This document shows positions 1 to 7,958 of a stretch of DNA of 57,331 nt, one piece after another (within the stretch, counting starts at the first letter, position 1; each line of letters starts with the position of its first letter). The stretch comes from Lachnoclostridium sp. (GTDB lineage: Bacteria > Bacillota_A > Clostridia > Lachnospirales > Lachnospiraceae). A model generated the notes under the pieces. It was not told the DNA's origin and searched no databases. It was given only the letters and a program-made list of their open reading frames with translations. The translations under genes and the position numbers were made by a program. Location: the NCBI GenBank assembly GCA_015057755.1, contig SVDR01000004.1:1-57331 (forward strand), written 5' to 3'.

Positions 1-59
1 ATTTGCAAACCACCAACCTCCGGTTCTTTTGTGGATTTGTGGTTAATATTTGTATTTTA

Positions 60-274
60 TTTAGTGGATAATATAAAGTTCTGATAGAAAATCCCATACT
101 ATCCTCAAATCTTTGGCTAAACGACTGTGCTTCACAAGTTTTGCGCCCTTACAAAGGTCGCAAGCGCTTTTATCGCGACCGTCGTAAGGGCGGATAAAAC
201 GCTGTGAAGCAAAGGCAGTCAGCCTAATTTGAGATAGTATGGGATTTTCTGCAGATACTTATATTATTACTAAA
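60..274. repeat. 215-bp imperfect inverted repeat (MITE-like or large hairpin)
   Basis: The left core arm AGAAAATCCCATACTATC (86-103) is the exact reverse complement of 233-250. The symmetry continues outward: TTTAGT at 60-65 matches ACTAAA at 269-274, and ATAATATAA-type stretches match on both sides. It continues inward too: GCTTCACA near 129-136 matches TGTGAAGC at 203-210, GCGCCCTTAC at 144-153 matches GTAAGGGCG at 184-192, and GGTCGC at 156-161 matches GCGACC at 175-180. Nearly the whole segment could fold into one hairpin with its tip near 162-174. It lies beyond the pckA terminator and has no coding capacity. Possible readings are a miniature inverted-repeat element, a protein-binding cruciform or a structured RNA. 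I saw no second copy in the window. Confidence 0.75.
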
Positions 275-304
275 TTAAATCCACACTTCCTGCAGATACA
301 GTCC

Positions 305-338
305 ATAAAAAACAGGATACGCATCACTGCGTATCCTG
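305..338 (-). terminator. rho-independent terminator of pckA
   Basis: An 11-bp perfect stem (313-323 with 328-338, loop TCAC) is followed on the minus strand by a run of six or more U residues. It lies about 45 bases past the pckA stop codon. Confidence 0.85.
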
Positions 339-380
339 CCTTAAAACACTTAATTGTAAATGACCGTATTAAATTTTAAA

Positions 381-1985
381 TTATAACTGCGGACCAGCAG
401 CTACTAATGCCTTACCTGCATCGTTGCCTGTGAACTTCACGAAGTTCTTGATGAAACGATCTGCAAGGTCTTTTGCTTTTACTTCCCACTCGGAAGCATC
501 TGCATATGTATTGCGCGGGTCAAGGATGTTTGTATCTACGCCCGGAAGTTCTGTCGGAACAGAGAAGTTGAAGTACGGGATTGTCTTTGTCTCTGCTGTC
601 TCGATGGAACCGTTCAGGATAGCATCGATGATGCCACGTGTATCCTTGATGGAGATACGTTTGCCAGTTCCGTTCCAGCCTGTGTTTACTAAGTAAGCTT
701 TGGAACCGTTCGCTTCCATCTTCTTAACTAACTCTTCTGCATATTTTGTCGGGTGCAGCTCAAGGAACGGCTGACCGAAGCATGCGGAGAATGTCGGTGT
801 CGGCTCTGTGATACCACGCTCTGTACCAGCAAGTTTTGCTGTGAAACCAGATAAGAAGTAGTACTTTGTCTGTTCCGGAGTCAGAATGGATACCGGCGGA
901 AGTACGCCGAATGCATCTGCGGACAGGAAGATTACGTTCTTAGCTGCCGGAGCGGAAGAAACCGGACGAACGATGTTGTTGATGTGCTGGATCGGGTAGG
1001 AAACACGTGTGTTCTCTGTTACTGTCTGATCAGCGAAATCAACTTTACCCTCTGCGTCAACAGCTACGTTCTCAAGAAGAGCATTTCTTCTGATCGCATT
1101 GTAGATATCCGGCTCAGACTCTTTGCTGAGGTTGATAACTTTTGCGTAGCAGCCGCCTTCGAAGTTGAAGATACCGTTGTCATCCCAGCCGTGCTCGTCA
1201 TCACCTACAAGGAGACGTTTCGGGTCTGTGGATAATGTTGTCTTACCTGTACCGGAAAGACCGAAGAATACTGCTGTATTCTCACCGTTCATGTCAGCGT
1301 TTGCGGAGCAGTGCATGGAAGCGATGCCCTTTAACGGGAGGAAGTAGTTCATCATGGAGAAGAGACCCTTCTTCATCTCGCCGCCGTACCATGTGTTAAG
1401 GATAACCTGCTCTTTGCTTGTTACGTTGAATGCAACAGCTGTCTCGGAGTTAAGACCTAACTCTTTGTAGTTTTCAACTTTCGCCTTGGATGCGCAGTAA
1501 ACTACGAAATCCGGTGTAAAGTTCTCAAGCTCTTCTGCAGACGGTTTGATGAACATATTTGTTACAAAGTGTGCCTGCCAAGCTACTTCCATAACGAAAC
1601 GAACTGCAAGTCTTGTATCCTTGTTGGAACCACAGAAAGCATCTACAACAAACAGTCTCTTATTGGAAAGCTGTTTCTGTGCAAGTGCTTTTAACTCAGC
1701 CCATACATCCTCGCTGATCGGATGGTTATCGTTCTTATATTCGTCGGATGTCCACCAAACTGTATCTTTGGAATTCTCATCCATAACGATATATTTGTCT
1801 TTCGGAGAACGACCTGTGTAGATACCTGTCATTACGTTAACAGCACCAAGTTCTGTTAACTGAGCCTTTTCATAACCTTCTAAACCATCCTTCATCTCTT
1901 CCTCGAATAATAATTCGTAGGACGGGTTGTGAACGATTTCTGCAGCGTTGAGAATACCATAATTCTCTAAGTTGATCATAGCCAT
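381..1985 (-). CDS. pckA: phosphoenolpyruvate carboxykinase (ATP)
   Basis: This cytosolic enzyme interconverts oxaloacetate + ATP and phosphoenolpyruvate + CO2 + ADP, for gluconeogenesis or, in anaerobes, for CO2 fixation toward oxaloacetate. The P-loop (kinase-1a) motif [13 protein letters not shown] lies near residue 242, the substrate-site TGRSPKD near 57, and the metal-site stretch GDDEHGWDD follows the P-loop. The start chosen gives 534 residues, the usual length of the ATP-dependent family. It sits 8 bases after AGAGG, whereas the upstream ATG at 1991 is only 2 bases from it. A -10 (TATAAT, 2085-2080) and a cre-like site (2051-2065) lie upstream. The gene is monocistronic with its own terminator. 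Identity is very secure. Confidence 0.97.
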   Translation of the reverse strand: MAMINLENYGILNAAEIVHNPSYELLFEEEMKDGLEGYEKAQLTELGAVNVMTGIYTGRSPKDKYIVMDENSKDTVWWTSDEYKNDNHPISEDVWAELKALAQKQLSNKRLFVVDAFCGSNKDTRLAVRFVMEVAWQAHFVTNMFIKPSAEELENFTPDFVVYCASKAKVENYKELGLNSETAVAFNVTSKEQVILNTWYGGEMKKGLFSMMNYFLPLKGIASMHCSANADMNGENTAVFFGLSGTGKTTLSTDPKRLLVGDDEHGWDDNGIFNFEGGCYAKVINLSKESEPDIYNAIRRNALLENVAVDAEGKVDFADQTVTENTRVSYPIQHINNIVRPVSSAPAAKNVIFLSADAFGVLPPVSILTPEQTKYYFLSGFTAKLAGTERGITEPTPTFSACFGQPFLELHPTKYAEELVKKMEANGSKAYLVNTGWNGTGKRISIKDTRGIIDAILNGSIETAETKTIPYFNFSVPTELPGVDTNILDPRNTYADASEWEVKAKDLADRFIKNFVKFTGNDAGKALVAAGPQL

Positions 1986-2050
1986 TTTCATAACCTCTTT
2001 TCTTTTTTGTTGCCAAACATCTGGGAAAGTCCTTCGGACTTCTGCCCCGG

Positions 2051-2085
2051 TGAAAAGCGTTAACAATTAAGTTGCCATAATTATA
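2051..2085 (-). promoter_or_regulatory. pckA promoter -10 with cre-like operator
   Basis: TATAAT is read on the minus strand at 2085-2080, but there is no good -35 at 16-18 bp; a TTGACA is present only 9 bp upstream. The predicted start of transcription is near 2073. TGAAAAGCGTTAACA (plus strand, 2051-2065) is one base longer than a CcpA cre consensus and would sit just downstream of the start, a road-block position. Catabolite control of pckA would make biological sense, but the match is imperfect. Confidence 0.35.
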
Positions 2086-2220
2086 CAAGATATTTGTCAA
2101 AAAGTATAGCCTAAAAAAATTGTATCTTCGTATTTTTTAAGGTACATTTTTTCCTTAAAAATAAAGGAAAATTTGCTTATTTTATAAATCTTTTAACCGC
2201 AAAACTTTCCCTATGAAAGC

Positions 2221-2254
2221 AAAAACTGCGGACAAATGTCTTTGCCGCAGTTTT
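2221..2254 (-). terminator. terminator of the small acidic membrane protein gene
   Basis: AAAACTGCGG (2222-2231) pairs with CCGCAGTTTT (2245-2254) just past the stop codon at 2267. The minus-strand product ends in a U-rich run that is partly within the stem. Confidence 0.6.
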
Positions 2255-2266
2255 CTTATCAAAAGG

Positions 2267-2596
2267 TTATACTTCTTCTGCTTCCTTCTTTGCCGGAATC
2301 GGATCACTGTCTTCATCCTCAAAGAAATCGTCGTCAAATTCATCTTCAAAGAAATCATCCTCAAAGTCTTCCAGATAATCCGGTGTAAAGAAACGGTATA
2401 CTGCATACGCAATAGCCGCGATCGCTGCTACCGCACCGATGATAGCAAGGATCCAGAGGATACAGTTTTTATGCTTTTCTTCCTCTTCCTTTTTGTTCAG
2501 AAAATCATTCAGTCTGGAAAGATGAATCATTTCTTCCATCTTTGCAACAGCGTCTTTGCTCATCATATCGATCTTACTAAAATCAAATTTACTCAT
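2267..2596 (-). CDS. small single-pass membrane protein with acidic tail
   Basis: I do not recognise a family with a known function. The 109-residue product has a charged N-terminal half (residues 1-43, KEEEEKHKN just before the membrane), one hydrophobic segment at about 44-68, and a strongly acidic tail with repeated D/E-F-D/E patterns around 74-97. It probably has a cytosolic N-terminus with the tail across or at the membrane, but the orientation is uncertain. The gene lies between pcrA and pckA, all on the minus strand, with about 120 bases to pcrA and its own terminator. AAAGGA lies about 11 bases before the ATG. That it is a real gene is likely; its role is unknown. Confidence 0.7.
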   Translation of the reverse strand: MSKFDFSKIDMMSKDAVAKMEEMIHLSRLNDFLNKKEEEEKHKNCILWILAIIGAVAAIAAIAYAVYRFFTPDYLEDFEDDFFEDEFDDDFFEDEDSDPIPAKKEAEEV

Positions 2597-2717
2597 ATCC
2601 CACGCATCCTTTCTACGTCTTAAAATCGGAAAATTGTATTCCTTTGAAACAGTATAACATTTTTTTTGTTATTTTACTATCCTATTTTGTAACTTTTTAA
2701 GAATAATTTACAAAAGA

Positions 2718-4994
2718 TTAAACTTTTTTCAATTTTGCAAACGATGCAAACATTTTTCTGACACCCATCGTATCAAACTCTACGGTTACTTCGTAATCTT
2801 TACCGCCGTCCACAATACTCTTTACGGTACCGTTTCCGAAACGCATATGGCTGACGCGGTCACCCGGCGCATACTCCAGCGCATCGGATTTGCGAATGGC
2901 ATAAACACTTCCGTAAGATGGTTTCTCCGGTGCTTTGGGAGCACTTTTGGATGCATATGCACTGCTCTTCTGACCAAACAGACTGATACCTTCGGAACGA
3001 TTGTTCCAAGGGAGTTCACTGTCTTCATACTCGCTCTGCACGCGGCGACGGGTATAGATGGAATTTTCCTGCTCCAGTCTCTCCACGTACTCCTCAGGCA
3101 GTTCCTGCAGGAAGCGGCTAGGCTTCTCATACCGTGTTTCTCCCTTGATCATACGCTGTCTGGCTGCTGTCAGCATCAGTTCCTGCTCTGCACGGGTAAT
3201 ACCCACATAACAGAGTCTTCGTTCCTCTTCTAACGCTTCCGGATTTTCCTGCATCGCCATCATACTCGGAAATAATCCCTCTTCCATACCGGTCAGATAA
3301 ACCTTCGGGAACTCCAGACCCTTGGCTGCATGCAGGGTCATCAGGATCACACGGTCTTCTGACTCATCCACGCTGTCAATATCTGCCACCAGCGCGACTT
3401 CTTCCAAAAATCCGTCCAGCGTCGGTTCCTCTGCATCTTCCCAGTAAGAGACGGCTTTGCTGACAAGCTCGTCAATATTCTGGAGACGTGTCTCAGCTTC
3501 CACCTCTCCTTCTTCCAGCAGTTCTTCCCTGTATCCTGTCGAATTTACAATCTCCTCGATCACATCCTGGATCGCTTCACCCTCTCTCAGCATCCGGCGG
3601 AAACGTCCGATCTCATCTGTAAACTTGTCGATCTTCGCTGCTGCTTTCCCAACGCCCGGAACGGCAGCGACTCTGAGGAGCGCATCGTAAAAATTCATCT
3701 CATGTTCCATAGCAAAGAGGTTGATCTTGCCGACAGTTGTTGCACCGATACCGCGTTTCGGAACGTTGATGATCCTCTGCACAGCAAGATCATCGCGTCC
3801 ATTGGCGATCGTCTTTAAATATGCAAGAATATCTTTGATCTCTTTTCTCTGATAGAAATTCACACCGCCTACCAGTCTATAAGGAACATTATATGCAACA
3901 CACTTCTCTTCTATGATTCGTGACTGGGCATTGGTACGATACAATACTGCGTAATCCTTCCATGATCCGCCCTGTCTGATCATATCCTTGACAATCCCCT
4001 CAGCCTCATCATAAGCCGTATCAAAGATCTTCACGCGCACACGGCTTCCTTCCGAATTTTCCGTCCATAAAGTTTTATCTTTTCTTCCTGAGTTGTTGCG
4101 TATCACGCCATTGGCTGCGTTTAAAATCGTTCTGGTGGAACGATAGTTCTGCTCCAGCTTGATTACCCGCGCTCCCGGAAATGCTTCCTCAAAGCTCAGA
4201 ATATTGCGGATATTGGCTCCACGGAAACTGTAAATAGACTGGTCATCGTCACCGACAACACAAACATTTCCATATTTCTTTGCCAGCTGGCTCACCAGTT
4301 TAAACTGAGCGGTATTGGTATCCTGATACTCATCTACCATAATATACCGGAATTTCTCCTGGTAGTAATCCAGAATCTCCGGGTTGTTATCAAACAGCTC
4401 TACAGTCTTTACAAGAAGATCATCAAAATCCAGTGCATTGTTCTTTTTCAGCTGGATCTGATACTCGCGATATAACTCTGCAATCTTCTGATCGCGGAAT
4501 GTACCGTTGATCCGGGCATTCATCGCAAACTCTTCCGGACCGATCAATTCGTTCTTTGCCGAAGAGATGATCCCCAGAACACCGCGCTCCTTGTACTGCT
4601 TTGTATTGATATCCAGATTTTTGAAAATCTGCTTCATCAATGTCTTCTGATCATCAGTATCGTAAATAGAAAAACTGGAATCATAACCCAGATTTTCGAT
4701 AAATCTGCGCAAAATACGCACGCAAAGCGAATGGAATGTGCTGACCCAAACACTGTCTGCACCATATTCCACAAGACTGTTGACACGCTCACGCATCTCG
4801 CCTGCAGCTTTGTTGGTAAATGTGATCGCAAGGATGTTCCACGGTGCCACACCTTTTTCTTCTATTAAGTAAGCGACTCTGTGAGTCAGTGCTCTCGTCT
4901 TTCCGGAACCGGCTCCGGCCAGGATCAAAAGCGGTCCTTCTGTATGTAAAACAGCTTCCTGCTGCATCGGATTTAATGTATGCAAGCGATTCAT
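2718..4994 (-). CDS. pcrA: ATP-dependent DNA helicase PcrA (UvrD/Rep family)
   Basis: A superfamily 1A 3'-5' helicase for repair, plasmid replication and clearing RNA polymerase or recombination intermediates. Walker A is GAGSGKT at residues 27-33. Other visible motifs are ITFTNKAA (Ia), VDEYQDTN (II), VGDDDQSIYSFRGA (III), LEQNYRST (IV), VILMTLHAAKGLEF (V) and CYVGITRA (VI). The last ~50 residues (PGDRVSHMRFGNGTV onward) form the Tudor-like domain that in Bacillus PcrA contacts RNA polymerase. At 758 residues it is family-typical. The ATG at 4994 is 8 bases after AAGGGG, preferred over a TTG two codons upstream that lies too close. It is divergent from the DUF1836 gene. Confidence 0.96.
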   Translation of the reverse strand: MNRLHTLNPMQQEAVLHTEGPLLILAGAGSGKTRALTHRVAYLIEEKGVAPWNILAITFTNKAAGEMRERVNSLVEYGADSVWVSTFHSLCVRILRRFIENLGYDSSFSIYDTDDQKTLMKQIFKNLDINTKQYKERGVLGIISSAKNELIGPEEFAMNARINGTFRDQKIAELYREYQIQLKKNNALDFDDLLVKTVELFDNNPEILDYYQEKFRYIMVDEYQDTNTAQFKLVSQLAKKYGNVCVVGDDDQSIYSFRGANIRNILSFEEAFPGARVIKLEQNYRSTRTILNAANGVIRNNSGRKDKTLWTENSEGSRVRVKIFDTAYDEAEGIVKDMIRQGGSWKDYAVLYRTNAQSRIIEEKCVAYNVPYRLVGGVNFYQRKEIKDILAYLKTIANGRDDLAVQRIINVPKRGIGATTVGKINLFAMEHEMNFYDALLRVAAVPGVGKAAAKIDKFTDEIGRFRRMLREGEAIQDVIEEIVNSTGYREELLEEGEVEAETRLQNIDELVSKAVSYWEDAEEPTLDGFLEEVALVADIDSVDESEDRVILMTLHAAKGLEFPKVYLTGMEEGLFPSMMAMQENPEALEEERRLCYVGITRAEQELMLTAARQRMIKGETRYEKPSRFLQELPEEYVERLEQENSIYTRRRVQSEYEDSELPWNNRSEGISLFGQKSSAYASKSAPKAPEKPSYGSVYAIRKSDALEYAPGDRVSHMRFGNGTVKSIVDGGKDYEVTVEFDTMGVRKMFASFAKLKKV

Positions 4995-5048
4995 TCGCAA
5001 TTCCCCTTATCATATCAAATTCACGGATTCCCTCTGTGTCAGGTTTCC

Positions 5049-5078
5049 ATTATATCAGATTCAGACCCTCATGTCCAA
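5049..5078 (-). promoter_or_regulatory. pcrA promoter
   Basis: TTGGAC (5078-5073), an 18-bp spacer and TATAAT (5054-5049) with an extended -10 TG one base upstream. Confidence 0.6.
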
Positions 5079-5122
5079 TAATTTCGAACATATATTCTTA
5101 TCGAAAAAGACATTTTTCCTAC

Positions 5123-5151
5123 TTGCCATCTGATATCAAAAAATATATAAT
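5123..5151 (+). promoter_or_regulatory. promoter of the DUF1836 gene
   Basis: TTGCCA (5123-5128), a 17-bp spacer and TATAAT (5146-5151), about 25 bases before the ATG at 5177. Confidence 0.7.
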
Positions 5152-5176
5152 AAAGAGGATTGGAAAGGAGTTTTTT

Positions 5177-5782
5177 ATGAAAACCAACGATAAGCGTTTA
5201 GAGCAGTTGTTTGAACAGTTGCGTAAACTGGACTATATTGATGTAAAAGACATTCCGAATATTGATTTATATATGGATCAGGTGACTACGTTTATGGAGA
5301 GCCATCTCGGTGCGATGAAGCGCTACGATGAGGACAAGATTCTCACAAAGACGATGATCAACAACTATGCGAAGAATAATCTTCTTCCGTCCCCTGTGAA
5401 AAAGAAATATACGCAGGAACACATCATCCTTCTGGTATTTATTTACTACTTTAAGAATCTGCTGAATTTCAATGATATTGAGACGATCCTCTCTTATATC
5501 ACAGAAAATCATTTCGGTGAAGAGCAGCTTCCGTTAGTGGATGTTTATACTGAAGTATTCACCTTGGAGCATCAGCAGATGATCAATCTGATGCGTGATG
5601 TAAAACAGAAATTCAGAGCTGCGGAAAAGACATTCCAGCAGGTTGAAGACGAGCGTTCCAAAGAGGACCTGCAGCTCTTCGCATTTATCTGTGAGCTGGC
5701 ATTTGATGTTTATCTGAAAAAACGTATGATCGAACAGCTCTGCGATGAGCTCCGCGAGGAAAATCCTCCGACCAAAAAGTAA
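5177..5782 (+). CDS. DUF1836 domain-containing protein
   Basis: A 201-residue soluble protein recognised as DUF1836. This family is common in Firmicutes and its N-terminal part resembles a MerR-type winged helix. The stretch around residues 55-105 (NYAKNNLLPSPVKKKYTQ followed by a hydrophobic helix) fits that fold, and the C-terminal half is helical and charged. The precise role is unknown; transcriptional regulation is an inference from the fold. The start at 5177 follows GGAAAGGAG by 6 bases; upstream in-frame codons lie inside the pcrA promoter region and were discarded. It has its own promoter and a bidirectional terminator. Confidence 0.85.
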   Translation: MKTNDKRLEQLFEQLRKLDYIDVKDIPNIDLYMDQVTTFMESHLGAMKRYDEDKILTKTMINNYAKNNLLPSPVKKKYTQEHIILLVFIYYFKNLLNFNDIETILSYITENHFGEEQLPLVDVYTEVFTLEHQQMINLMRDVKQKFRAAEKTFQQVEDERSKEDLQLFAFICELAFDVYLKKRMIEQLCDELREENPPTKK

Positions 5783-5795
5783 TCTTAGACCAAAC

Positions 5796-5844
5796 AAAAA
5801 GACTGTTGTAATGCAGGGTATCTGCTCTTACAACAGTCCTTTTT
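5796..5844. terminator. bidirectional terminator between DUF1836 and the GDSL gene
   Basis: GACTGTTGTAA (5801-5811) pairs with TTACAACAGTC (5828-5838). It is flanked by A5 on the left and T5 on the right, so it can serve both converging genes. Confidence 0.85.
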
Positions 5845-5848
5845 AATT

Positions 5849-6582
5849 CTAAAGAATCTTACTCAATAAATCTTTCATAAGTCCGGTCCAGATATCATGA
5901 CCTTTTTTGTTTAAATGAATTTTATCCATCCGGTACAATTCCGGATTAAAGTAGCAGCCATTCGATATTTTGAACTTTTCCTCACCAGTGCCGCATAACA
6001 TAGCATCTGTCGCATCCAGAAAATGCATACGCTCCGTTTTCTCACACAGCTCTTTTAACAATGCATTGGTCTTTGCTGTCGCCTCCCAGAAGTATGTTCT
6101 TCCCGGAAGCGGAAGTCCGGAACACACGATCAGCTGAGTCTCAGGCATCTGTTCCAAAAAGAGATCGTACATTTGCTTTTTGTTTTTTAAAATCGTCTCT
6201 AATGGAATACCTGCTGCAATATCATTGGAACCGGTCTGGATGATCACAACCGATGGTTTGTAAGGATACAGAACACGTGGTGCATAATGGATCAGATCCG
6301 CATCAATACAGCCGCCCATTCCGTGGTTTTGAGCCTTGTATGGAAGCATGTCCTGCTCCAGAGAATACCAGTATGTGATGTTGGACGGTCCATAACAGAT
6401 AATATCGCCCTCATTCACAGGATACCGACTCTCGATACAGCGAACTGCCTCCTCTTTCTGTTCAGGTGTACGCCAGAGATAACGGGGATCATCCGGATCT
6501 GCGGATCATGTTTTTCAAACAACTCTGCAAACAGATCCGTCTCAAGCATAAACCGAACCGGATAATCAATAAATCTCTTCAT
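5849..6582 (-). pseudogene. SGNH/GDSL-family hydrolase, frameshifted near 6487-6510
   Basis: The intact reading frame 5849-6418 (189 residues) carries the SGNH-type blocks: YGPSNIT with Ser12 as candidate nucleophile, GMGG, QTGSND, and DKIHLN with Asp165/His168. It lacks a normal start. A second frame beginning ATGAAGAGA at 6582 reads a plausible N-terminus (MKRFIDYPVRF, ending near FEKHDPQIR). The two frames join only if one shift is allowed near 6487-6510, after which the first frame continues DDPRYLWRTPEQKEEAVRC up to the hydrolase core. The junction contains repeated GATCC units, suggesting a small duplication. It could be a genuine inactivation or a sequencing error. It follows the YerC-like gene by 7 bases, so it would be cotranscribed. 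Confidence 0.7.
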
Positions 6583-6589
6583 GCTCACT

Positions 6590-6892
6590 TTATTTATCCT
6601 CAGACTGATAACCTAAACGTTTGAAAACCATATCATAGCCATCGTTACCATAGTTCAGGGAACGATTTACACGGCTGATCGTAGCAGTCGATGCGCCTGT
6701 GCGCTCTGCAATATCCAGATATGTTTTCTTTTCTCTGAGCATCTTCGCAACTTCATATCTCTGAGATAAGGATAACAATTCGTTTACAGTACACACATCC
6801 TCAAAAAATGCATAACACTCTTCCGGATTTTTCAATGTTAGAATTGCCTCAAAAAGATGATCAACTGCTTCTGTTTTTATTTTCTTATTCAT
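6590..6892 (-). CDS. YerC/YecD family TrpR-related DNA-binding protein
   Basis: A 100-residue helical protein of the TrpR superfamily. The helix-turn-helix is visible at about residues 57-78 (TYLDIAERTGASTATISRVNRSL), following a dimerisation region that includes LSLSQRYEVAKML. Homologs in Bacillus (YerC) are poorly characterised regulators, and the ligand is unknown. AGAAGGG lies upstream of the ATG. The frameshifted GDSL gene follows 7 bases after the stop, so the two are probably one transcript. Confidence 0.88.
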   Translation of the reverse strand: MNKKIKTEAVDHLFEAILTLKNPEECYAFFEDVCTVNELLSLSQRYEVAKMLREKKTYLDIAERTGASTATISRVNRSLNYGNDGYDMVFKRLGYQSEDK

Positions 6893-6994
6893 GCCTGTTT
6901 TTCCCTTCTATTTATATTTTACTTTTATATTTCGCAACGCTAATTCGTTATGCTTTTCATATTTTAACACACTAAAGTGTTTTCGTCTAGTACT

Positions 6995-7816
6995 TTAATC
7001 GCAAAGCATGAATTTTTCTACAACTTTTCCAACGCCGTCGTCATTGTTGGAGTCTGTGATATAATTTGCGATCTTTCTGACCGGAAGAACGGCATTTTCC
7101 ATCGCCACGCCTAAGCCGGCAAATTCAATCATGGAAAGATCGTTGTAGCCGTCGCCGCAGGCGATCATCTCTTCACGCTTCATTCCAATCTTTCCAAGCA
7201 GACGTTCCAGGCTCAGTGCCTTATCAATGCCTTTGGGAAGAACTTCTAAAAAGAACGGCTCTGACCGGTATACACTGAAGTTTTTGCCAAGCGCTGCTTT
7301 GACACGCGGTTCTACCAGAGCCAGATAGTCACCGTCATCCAGCATCAGGAACTTGGGCACCTGAAAATTCAGATATTCCTTCGTATTTTCAACCTCTACC
7401 AGCGGCATGTGTGTGATCCAGCTCTCTTTTTGTCCGTATTCATTTTCTTTATTGTTGGTAATGATATGATCTCCCTCGTAGGTCAGGAAATCCACACGGT
7501 GCTCCTCAGCCAGCTCTATGATCTTCCGGTTTGACTCCACCGGGAGAAGCTGAGAAAATACAATCTCACCTGTCGCACAGTTCATGATCATACCGCCATT
7601 AAAAGACAGGATATAGCCGCCATAGTCCTTTAAACATAACTCCTCCGCAAGCGGGGTAACGCCCGGTGTCGGACGTCCGGAAGCCAGTACAACCTTTTTT
7701 CCGCGCTTCTGGGCTTCCATAAGCGCTTCCTTTGTTCGTGGAGTTATCACTTTATCACGGTTGGTTAATGTTCCGTCCAGATCAAGAACGATCATCTCGT
7801 AGTTTTGTTTCTCCAT
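6995..7816 (-). CDS. Cof-type HAD-IIB family phosphatase
   Basis: A haloacid-dehalogenase-fold hydrolase of the Cof/YidA type, which dephosphorylate sugar phosphates or related metabolites in the cytosol; the specific substrate cannot be read from sequence. Motif I is DLDGTLTN (Asp12 and Asp14), motif II is LASGR, and motifs III/IV are a Lys in the GIDKALSLERLL region and GDGYNDLSMIEFAG. The C2 cap lies in between. The chosen ATG is 11 bases after AAAGGA; an alternative start 7-8 codons upstream exists. The length of 273 residues is normal. Confidence 0.88.
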   Translation of the reverse strand: MEKQNYEMIVLDLDGTLTNRDKVITPRTKEALMEAQKRGKKVVLASGRPTPGVTPLAEELCLKDYGGYILSFNGGMIMNCATGEIVFSQLLPVESNRKIIELAEEHRVDFLTYEGDHIITNNKENEYGQKESWITHMPLVEVENTKEYLNFQVPKFLMLDDGDYLALVEPRVKAALGKNFSVYRSEPFFLEVLPKGIDKALSLERLLGKIGMKREEMIACGDGYNDLSMIEFAGLGVAMENAVLPVRKIANYITDSNNDDGVGKVVEKFMLCD

Positions 7817-7875
7817 ACTCCCACAATCCTTTACCATCATATTTTCCCAATTCGTCGTGCTTTCACCTATTATCC

Positions 7876-7904
7876 ATTTTATACGCTAACGTGTGAAAGG
7901 TCAA
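7876..7904 (-). promoter_or_regulatory. promoter of the HAD phosphatase gene
   Basis: TTGACC (7904-7899), a 17-bp spacer and TAAAAT (7881-7876), about 55-60 bases before the start. Confidence 0.5.
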
Positions 7905-7912
7905 CCCCAAAA

Positions 7913-7945
7913 GATAAGCTCCCTCTTTTCAGAAGGAGCTCTCTT
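7913..7945 (-). terminator. terminator of the abgB-like operon
   Basis: An imperfect hairpin (AGCTCC near 7917-7922 with GGAGCT near 7936-7941) lies past the abgB stop and is followed on the minus strand by a short U-rich run. The stem is not perfect. Confidence 0.4.
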
Positions 7946-7958
7946 AACTAATATTTTA

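Larger units (their letters stand above)
1..380. other. intergenic region downstream of pckA
   Basis: No coding region is supportable here. The stretch holds a long imperfect palindrome (60-274) and the pckA terminator (305-338). Bases 1-59 and 275-304 are AT-rich and show nothing else that I can recognise. Confidence 0.6.

Noticed and set aside
2149..2171. Second small hairpin (TTTTCCTT/AAGGAAAA) downstream of the 2267-2596 gene
   Set aside because: It is AT-only and weak; the hairpin at 2222-2254 is the better terminator.
4844..5176. N-terminal extension of the DUF1836 protein upstream of 5177
   Set aside because: The extension overlaps pcrA and contains the DUF1836 promoter; the ATG at 5177 has a strong ribosome binding site.
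7859..7899. CTTTCAC ... GTGAAAG inverted repeat around the HAD promoter
   Set aside because: Seven-base arms spaced about 26 bases apart are easily due to chance in AT-rich sequence.
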